Assembly: GCA_015223225.1 (NCBI GenBank)
Contig: JADFCQ010000005.1
Location: 186,001 to 250,000 of the forward strand
DNA: 64,000 nt
Source: Acetobacteraceae bacterium H6797
GTDB taxonomy: Bacteria; Pseudomonadota; Alphaproteobacteria; Acetobacterales; Acetobacteraceae
Reading direction: 5' to 3'
The number at the start of each line of letters is the position of its first letter. Within the stretch, counting starts at the first letter, position 1. Of this stretch, positions 58,850-64,000 are shown piece by piece. Both the position numbers and the translations under genes were made by a program. Below the pieces are notes generated by a model that did not search any database, was not told where the DNA came from, and was given only the letters and a program-made list of their open reading frames with translations.

Positions 58850-61750
58850 ATGAATGCCATCACAAAGAGCCCGGTCCTGCCGGGAGACAGCCGCATCGCC
58901 GCCCGGCTGAAGCGCGAAACCCAGGGCGAGGTGCTGTTCGGCCCCGCCGAGCGCGGGCGCTACGCGACCGATGCGAGCATCTACCAGATCATGCCCGTGG
59001 GCGTGCTGGTGCCGCGGAGCATTGCGGATGTGGAGGCGGCGCTGGCGATCGCGCGGGAGGAAGGCATCTCCGTCCTGGCCCGTGGCGGCGGGACGAGCCA
59101 ATGCGGGCAGACGGTCAATTCATCCCTCGTCATCGACTGCTCGAAATACCTGCGCCAGGTGATCGACATCCAGGGCGACACGGCCATCGTCCAGCCCGGG
59201 ATCACGCTCGGCGCGCTGAACGATGCGCTGAAAGCCTCGAAGAAATTCTTCCCCGTCGATCCCTCCACCTGGCAGCGGTGCACCATCGGCGGCATGGCGG
59301 CGAATAATTCCTGCGGCAGCAAATCCATCCGCTACGGGCTCATGGCGGATAACGTGCTCTCCATCGACGCGCTGCTGGCCGATGGCTCGCGCTTCGGCTT
59401 CGGGGAATTGCCCGACAATCTCGGCGGCGACGTGCCGGCGGCGACGGCCGAACTCATCCAGCGCCTCCGCACCCTGGGCGCCGCCGAGGCCGATGAGATC
59501 GAGCGGATGTTTCCCAAGGTGCTGCGGCGCGTGGGCGGCTATAATCTCGACGCGCTGACGCCGCAGGCGCGGGCCGCCGGGCGCGGCAATCTCGCGCGGC
59601 TGCTGGTAGGCAGCGAAGGCACCCTCGCCTTCTCCGCCGCCCTCACCTTGAAACTCTGGCCGATCAAGCCGCGCAAGGTGCTGGGCATCTGCCAGTTCCC
59701 GACCTTCCGCAAGGCGATGGAAGCGGCCCAGCATCTGGTCACGCTGAACCCCGAGGCGGTGGAGCTGGTCGATCGCACCATGATCGATCTCGGGCGCTCC
59801 ATTCCCATCTTCCGCCGCACCATCGACGAGATGGTCATCGGCGAGCCGGACTCGCTGCTGATCGTGGAATTCCACGGCCATGACGAGGAGCCGTTGCTGC
59901 GGGACCTCGCGCGGCTGGAGGAGATGATGGGCGATCTGGGCCATGCGGGCCAGGTCGTGCGCGCTGTGGACCCGGGCTTCCAGGCCGCCATCGCCGAGGT
60001 GCGCGAGGCCGGGCTCAACATCATGATGAGCATGAAGAGTGAGGGAAAGCCCGTCTCCTTCATCGAGGACACGGCCGTCGCCCTCGAGGATCTCGCCGAT
60101 TATACCGAGAAACTCAACGAGGTCTTCGAGCGCCACGGCACCAAGGGCACCTGGTATGCCCATGCTTCCGTCGGCTGCCTGCATGTGCGGCCGGTGCTGA
60201 ACATGAAGGATGGCGAGGATGTCCGCCGCATGCGGCAGATCGCGGAGGAATGCTTCGATCTCGTCCGCGCCTATAAGGGCAGCCATTCGGGCGAGCATGG
60301 CGACGGGATCGTGCGCTCCGAATTCAACGAGCCGATGTTCGGCTCCCGCCTCGCCCGCGCCTTCGAGGCGGTGAAGGATGCTTTCGACCCGGCGGCGACG
60401 CTCAACCCCGGCCGCGTGGTGCGCGCGCCGAAAATGGATGATCGCAGCCTCTTCCGCTATCCGCCCGGCTATGGGCCGGACCCCGCGGTGCGGCCGGTGC
60501 TCGACTGGTCCGACCATCCCGGCGCGCTGCTGGGCTCGGTCGAGATGTGCAACAACAACGGCACCTGCCGGAAGTTCGACGCGAATGTCATGTGCCCCAG
60601 CTATCGCGTCACGCGCGACGAGCAGCACCTGACGCGCGGGCGGGCCAATACGCTGCGGCTCGCGCTCTCGGGCCAGCTCGGGCCGGATGCGCTGGGCGGC
60701 GACGAGGTGGCCGAGGCCATGGCGCTCTGCGTCTCCTGCAAGGGCTGCAAGCGCGAATGCCCGACCGGCGTGGACATGGCGAAGATGAAGATCGAGCATC
60801 TCGCCGCGCGAGCCTCAAGCAAGGGGCTGGCGCTACGGGAGAAGATCGTCGCCTCCCTGCCGCTCTGGGCGCGCTTCGCTTCCATGCTGCCCTTCATTCC
60901 CAATGCGCGGAACTGGGTGCCTGGCCTGCCCTGGCTCGGCGAGCGGCTGCTGGGCTTCTCGGCCGAGCGCAGCCTGCCCGCCTTCCGCGCCAATGCCTTC
61001 CATGACTGGGAGGCCCCGGCACCGAATGGGGCGGAGAACGAGGTCATCCTCTTCCCCGATCTCTTCAACCGCTATTTCGAGCCGGAGAATATCCGCGCCG
61101 CCATCCGCGTGCTGAGCGCCGCCGGCTATCGCGTGGCCGTCGCCCGGCCGCCCAAGGGCATGCGCCCGCTGGATGCCGGCCGCACCTGGCTCTCGGCCGG
61201 GCTTGTCGATCAGGCAAGGGCCGAGGCGCGGCGGGTGATCGCGGCCCTGGCGCCCTTCAAGAGCCCCGTTCTGGGGATCGAGCCCTCCTGCCTGCTGACG
61301 CTGCGCGACGAGTTCCTCTCGCTGCTGCCGGGCGAGGAAAGCAAAGCCCTCTCGGCCCGCGCCTTCCTGGCCAGCGAGTTCCTGGCGCGGGAGAAGCCCG
61401 CCCTGGCACTGAAGGAGATCGCCCCGGCCGCGCATATCCACGGCCATTGCCATCAGAAGGCCTTCGGCGCCTTCCCCGCCGCCGTGACCCTGCTCAAGCA
61501 GGTGCCGGGGCTGGCGGTGAAGCCCATCCCCTCCTCCTGCTGCGGCATGGCCGGCGCCTTCGGCTATGATGCGGAGAAGGTCGCGGTGAGCAAGGCGATG
61601 GGCGAACTGTCTCTGGCGCCGGCGGTGCGGGCCGTGCCAGAGGGGGAGCTGGTGATCGCCGACGGCACCTCCTGCCGCCACCAGATCGCCGATCTCACCG
61701 GCCGGAAGGCCATCCATTCCCTCCGCGCCCTGGAGATGGCCCTCGCATGA
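58850..61750 (+). CDS. FAD-linked and Fe-S cluster-containing 2-hydroxyacid dehydrogenase (YdiJ/GlcDF-like)
   Basis: A 966-residue fusion. The N-terminal half is a VAO-type FAD oxidase (VPRSIADVEAALAIAREEGISVLARGGGTSQCGQTVNSSLVID; WQRCTIGGMAANNSCGSKSIRYGL; GSEGTLAFSAALTLKL). The C-terminal half has ferredoxin-like cysteines: C567, C573, C582, then C627, C630, C633 and C637 in CVSCKGCKRECPTGVDM, and a late CCG-type motif SSCCGMAGAFGYD. Homologues oxidise glycolate, D-lactate or D-2-hydroxyglutarate to the 2-oxoacid and pass electrons to the respiratory chain. ATG 58850 follows AAGGAG. It faces sgaA across a 143-bp gap, linking it to glyoxylate metabolism. Confidence 0.92.
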   Translation: MNAITKSPVLPGDSRIAARLKRETQGEVLFGPAERGRYATDASIYQIMPVGVLVPRSIADVEAALAIAREEGISVLARGGGTSQCGQTVNSSLVIDCSKYLRQVIDIQGDTAIVQPGITLGALNDALKASKKFFPVDPSTWQRCTIGGMAANNSCGSKSIRYGLMADNVLSIDALLADGSRFGFGELPDNLGGDVPAATAELIQRLRTLGAAEADEIERMFPKVLRRVGGYNLDALTPQARAAGRGNLARLLVGSEGTLAFSAALTLKLWPIKPRKVLGICQFPTFRKAMEAAQHLVTLNPEAVELVDRTMIDLGRSIPIFRRTIDEMVIGEPDSLLIVEFHGHDEEPLLRDLARLEEMMGDLGHAGQVVRAVDPGFQAAIAEVREAGLNIMMSMKSEGKPVSFIEDTAVALEDLADYTEKLNEVFERHGTKGTWYAHASVGCLHVRPVLNMKDGEDVRRMRQIAEECFDLVRAYKGSHSGEHGDGIVRSEFNEPMFGSRLARAFEAVKDAFDPAATLNPGRVVRAPKMDDRSLFRYPPGYGPDPAVRPVLDWSDHPGALLGSVEMCNNNGTCRKFDANVMCPSYRVTRDEQHLTRGRANTLRLALSGQLGPDALGGDEVAEAMALCVSCKGCKRECPTGVDMAKMKIEHLAARASSKGLALREKIVASLPLWARFASMLPFIPNARNWVPGLPWLGERLLGFSAERSLPAFRANAFHDWEAPAPNGAENEVILFPDLFNRYFEPENIRAAIRVLSAAGYRVAVARPPKGMRPLDAGRTWLSAGLVDQARAEARRVIAALAPFKSPVLGIEPSCLLTLRDEFLSLLPGEESKALSARAFLASEFLAREKPALALKEIAPAAHIHGHCHQKAFGAFPAAVTLLKQVPGLAVKPIPSSCCGMAGAFGYDAEKVAVSKAMGELSLAPAVRAVPEGELVIADGTSCRHQIADLTGRKAIHSLRALEMALA

Positions 61751-62331
61751 CCATGCCCGCCGACGCCCAAGCCGTTCTCGATTTCTGGTTCAGCGAAGGG
61801 CTCGGCACGGCCCGTAAGGCCTGGTTCATCAAGGACGAGGCCTTCGATGGCGAGATCCGCGTCCGTTTCGGTGCCCTGGTCGCCCCCGCCCGGGAAGGCG
61901 CGCTGGATGGCTGGGCCGAGACGGCCGAGGGCGCATTGGCGCTGCTGATCGTGCTGGACCAGTTCCCGCGCAATCTCTTCCGCGGCAGCCCCGAGGCCTT
62001 CGCCAGCGACGCGCATGCCCGCGCCATTGCGCGCGATGCGGTACTGGCCCGCCGGCTGGACCTGCGCCTGCCCCATGCCGCGCGGGTCTTCCTCTACCTG
62101 CCCTTCGAACATTCGGAGGAGATGGCCGATCAGGGCCTCTCCGTCGCGCTTTTCGAGGGCATGCGGGATGACCCGGCCCTGGCCGCGCCGGGCGGCTCCA
62201 TCGACTATGCCTGGCGCCACTGGTCGGTCATCGCGCGTTTCGGCCGCTTCCCTCATCGCAATGCAGCGCTGGGGCGGGAGAACAGCGCCGCCGAAGCGCA
62301 TTATCTGAGCCAACCAGGCGCGGGCTTCTGA
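61747..62331 (+). CDS. DUF924 family protein
   Basis: A 194-residue protein starting ATGA-overlapped with the FAD/Fe-S gene. The sequence is a clear DUF924: AQAVLDFWFSEGLGTARKAWFIKDEAFDGEIRVRFGAL, LIVLDQFPRNLFRGSPEAFASDAHARAIARDAV, ARVFLYLPFEHSEEMADQGLSVALF. The fold is all-helical and TPR-like; function is unknown. Overlap with the preceding gene implies translational coupling. Confidence 0.92.
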   Translation: MTMPADAQAVLDFWFSEGLGTARKAWFIKDEAFDGEIRVRFGALVAPAREGALDGWAETAEGALALLIVLDQFPRNLFRGSPEAFASDAHARAIARDAVLARRLDLRLPHAARVFLYLPFEHSEEMADQGLSVALFEGMRDDPALAAPGGSIDYAWRHWSVIARFGRFPHRNAALGRENSAAEAHYLSQPGAGF

Positions 62332-62411
62332 TCCGTTTGAAATGACCTTTCGATTCGACCTGTAAGCGGTTGCCGCAGCCTATGCGGCGACGGGAAAAAC
62401 CGTGGTTTTGA

Positions 62412-62464
62412 TGCAACGCAATACGGCGCAAGCCAGATAAAACCTAGCCCGATGTTGCGTTGCA
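62412..62464 (+). promoter_or_regulatory. 10-bp inverted repeats in the leader of the VWA gene
   Basis: TGCAACGCAA (62412-62421) and TTGCGTTGCA (62455-62464) are perfect inverted repeats 33 nt apart. The same leader has an AAAACC-GT-GGTTTT dyad (62396-62409), a GCCGCA/TGCGGC hairpin (62372-62388), and GGGAAAAACCG twice exactly 100 nt apart (62392, 62492). The 5' region of the DUF1194 gene thus looks like a structured promoter or operator zone; nothing else explains it. Confidence 0.45.
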
Positions 62465-62533
62465 CAAATTTTTATGCAGCATGAACGATCAGGGAAAAAC
62501 CGCTCACTCACGGCCTCGTTAGGAGGCAATTTC

Positions 62534-63310
62534 ATGTTTCGTCGCCAGTTCCTGCGGGGCTCCGCTGCCGGTATCGTCGCCGGCGCCCTCGCCGCCCCCG
62601 CCATCGTCACCCCGCGCTTCGCGCGCGCCGAAGGCGCCGAGCGCGAGCCGGTCGATGTCGAGCTGATCCTCGCCGTCGATGTGAGCCGGTCGGTCGATCC
62701 CGATGAGCAGGAGCTGCAGATGCGCGGCTATGCCGCCGCCTTCCGGGACCCGAAGCTGGCCGAAGGCATCGCGCGCGGCTCCATCGGCTCCATCGCCTGC
62801 ATGATGTTCACCTGGTCGGACTGGCATATCCAGGAGATCATGGTGCCCTGGACCCGTATCGACGGCGCCGCCACGGCCGAGAGCTTCGCCAAGGCCGTCG
62901 ACGCCGCCCCGCGCCGCACATGGCTCTATACCTCCATTTCGGGTGCCATCGACTTCTCGATGAAGCAGTTCGAGACGAGCGGCTATGAGGGCATGCGCCG
63001 CGTGATCGACATCTCCGGCGATGGCGTTAACAATTCCGGCCGCCCCCTGGCCGATGCCCGCGCCGAGGCGCTGGCCAAAGGCGTGGTGATCAACGGCCTG
63101 CCCGTGCTCGACCGCGTGCCGCCGCCGCCCCAATTCGCCGCGATGCACCCGCCGCTGGACGAATACTACCGCGACGAGGTGATCGGCGGGCCGGGCGCCT
63201 TCGTGATGGTCGCCGAGGGCTTCGAGAGCTTCGAGGAAGCCGCACGGCGCAAGATCATCCGCGAAATCGCCTCCAATGACGGCCCCTCGATGGAGCGGGC
63301 TTTCGGCTGA
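62534..63310 (+). CDS. DUF1194 (von Willebrand factor A-like) exported protein
   Basis: 258 residues from ATG 62534, with AGGAGG at ideal spacing. The signal (FRRQFLRGSAAGIVAGALAAPAIVTPRFARAE) has RRQFLRG, Tat-like. The VWA core follows: VDVELILAVDVSRSVDPDEQELQMRGYAAAFRD holds the MIDAS DxSxS, with MRRVIDISGDGVNNSGRPLADARAEALAKGVVINGLPVL downstream. DUF1194 proteins bind a divalent cation and are secreted, with no established partner. The leader is unusually rich in dyads. It converges with putA with no gap. Confidence 0.92.
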   Translation: MFRRQFLRGSAAGIVAGALAAPAIVTPRFARAEGAEREPVDVELILAVDVSRSVDPDEQELQMRGYAAAFRDPKLAEGIARGSIGSIACMMFTWSDWHIQEIMVPWTRIDGAATAESFAKAVDAAPRRTWLYTSISGAIDFSMKQFETSGYEGMRRVIDISGDGVNNSGRPLADARAEALAKGVVINGLPVLDRVPPPPQFAAMHPPLDEYYRDEVIGGPGAFVMVAEGFESFEEAARRKIIREIASNDGPSMERAFG

Positions 63311-64000
63311 TCAGCCGATCGCCATCAGGCTGGCATTCCCGCCGGCCGCCGCCGTGTTGATGCTGAGCGACACCTCGCTCAGCAGCATGTCGAAAGCCTG
63401 ATCCAGCGGCAGCACGGGCAGGACGGGCCCCGGCAGTGCCGCGACCGCCGCCTGGATCGGCAGCAGCGCCTCCCCCTTGGCCTCGGCCAGCACGATGGCG
63501 CAGCCCGAGGCGTCAAAAGCCTGCCGGAACTCGACCGGCAGGCCCGGCGGCAAGGCAAGCGCCTCCCGCCAGATCACCCGCACCGCATTGCCCGCCGCGA
63601 GCGCCGCGCTGATCCCACGATGGAGCCCGGCTTCCGTCTCCGACACCAGCAGCACCCGGCCGCGCGGCATCAGGCGATAGCGGTTGCTCTCTCCCACCGG
63701 CCCCGGCAGGTCCAGCACCAGGCCATGCGGCGCGTTGGCGATAAGGCGGGTGGCCTCGGCCGAGGCGGCCCCCATTCCCTGCCCCGCCAGCCAGTCGCGC
63801 CAGGCCAGCGCCGCCGGCGCGGCCTCGCCGCCGCTCAGGGCGCCGCCCGGCGCATCGGCCAGCAGCCGGCGCAGATAGAGCGGCCCGCCCGCCTTGGGGC
63901 CGGTGCCCGAAAGCCCGTGCCCGCCGAAAGGCTGCACGCCCACCACGGCGCCGATCATGTTGCGGTTTACATAGAGATTGCCGGCCGGCGCCGCCTCGGT
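63311..64000 (-). CDS. putA: bifunctional proline dehydrogenase/glutamate-semialdehyde dehydrogenase PutA (C-terminal part)
   Basis: Only the 3' part is in the window. It reads [42 protein letters not shown], the diagnostic end of the ALDH domain of bifunctional PutA, followed by a C-terminal domain of about 170 residues ([42 protein letters not shown]). PutA oxidises proline to glutamate in two steps at the membrane. The upstream part and the start lie beyond position 64000. It ends directly at the stop of the VWA gene. Confidence 0.95.
   Translation of the reverse strand, partial: TEAAPAGNLYVNRNMIGAVVGVQPFGGHGLSGTGPKAGGPLYLRRLLADAPGGALSGGEAAPAALAWRDWLAGQGMGAASAEATRLIANAPHGLVLDLPGPVGESNRYRLMPRGRVLLVSETEAGLHRGISAALAAGNAVRVIWREALALPPGLPVEFRQAFDASGCAIVLAEAKGEALLPIQAAVAALPGPVLPVLPLDQAFDMLLSEVSLSINTAAAGGNASLMAIG

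Noticed and set aside
1..64000. tRNA, rRNA, insertion sequence or prophage
   Set aside because: I looked through the intergenic stretches for cloverleaf-like sequence, transposase motifs and integrase motifs and found none that I could support.

Overview
The window is high-GC, densely packed bacterial chromosome. The gene set points to an aerobic alphaproteobacterium, most like Rhodospirillales/Acetobacteraceae (Roseomonas-type): two orphan Bug/TctC binding proteins, a TRAP transporter, alphaproteobacterial L28, a double cold-shock protein, a bifunctional PutA, a YcjX/YcjF pair and many small catabolic operons. I see no insertion sequence, prophage, CRISPR array, rRNA or tRNA gene. About 58 protein genes fill the window; two are cut by its ends (a DUF1501 protein at the left, putA at the right).

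Layout. 1-5.7 kb: secreted DUF1800/DUF1501 pair, then a two-gene unit of a helical-repeat protein with a GT-A-like glycosyltransferase domain and an alpha/beta-hydrolase-TPR protein. 5.9-11.9 kb: mazG, an aldehyde dehydrogenase, a DctPQM TRAP transporter and an AlkA-type glycosylase. 12-21 kb: mlaA-mlaC, metF-DUF3297, ycjX-ycjF, an SDR and two flavoproteins. 21-31.6 kb: DedA, a dipeptidase-like/UroD-like/Bug operon with a divergent LysR regulator, an RND efflux pair, a lone Lrp/AsnC sensor domain and a BKACE enzyme. 31.7-38 kb: lpdA, aldehyde dehydrogenase, EamA exporter, GntR-cupin dioxygenase pair and a second Bug protein. 38-43 kb: an isolated flagellin gene, the double cold-shock protein with an Arg/Phe/Gly repeat linker, and an aminotransferase-GGT operon. 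43-52 kb: DsbA-like/argE/M14 operon, a degenerate histidine kinase, rpmB, an Atm1-type ABC exporter, a second alpha/beta-hydrolase protein and a DUF4743/Nudix protein. 52-64 kb: an oligopeptide-type binding protein, a SYLF protein, a phosphatase, a sgaA-ghrA-YcgN-cupin run divergent from a large FAD/Fe-S dehydrogenase, a VWA protein and putA.

How they work together. Much of the window handles small organic acids, amino acids and peptides: TRAP and Bug uptake, aldehyde and hydroxyacid dehydrogenases, serine-glyoxylate aminotransferase with hydroxypyruvate/glyoxylate reductase, gamma-glutamyl and peptide hydrolysis, and proline catabolism. A second theme is the envelope: Mla lipid trafficking, RND efflux, DedA, SYLF and the possible glycan-related hydrolase/GT pair.

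The least explained items are the GT-like/alpha-beta-hydrolase pair and its distant relative near 50 kb, the cold-shock protein with seven RPPRRDFG repeats, an M19 dipeptidase homologue and a histidine-kinase homologue that have each lost key residues, and a perfect 22-bp palindrome upstream of an aldehyde dehydrogenase gene. All functional statements come from reading the sequence; no database search was run.
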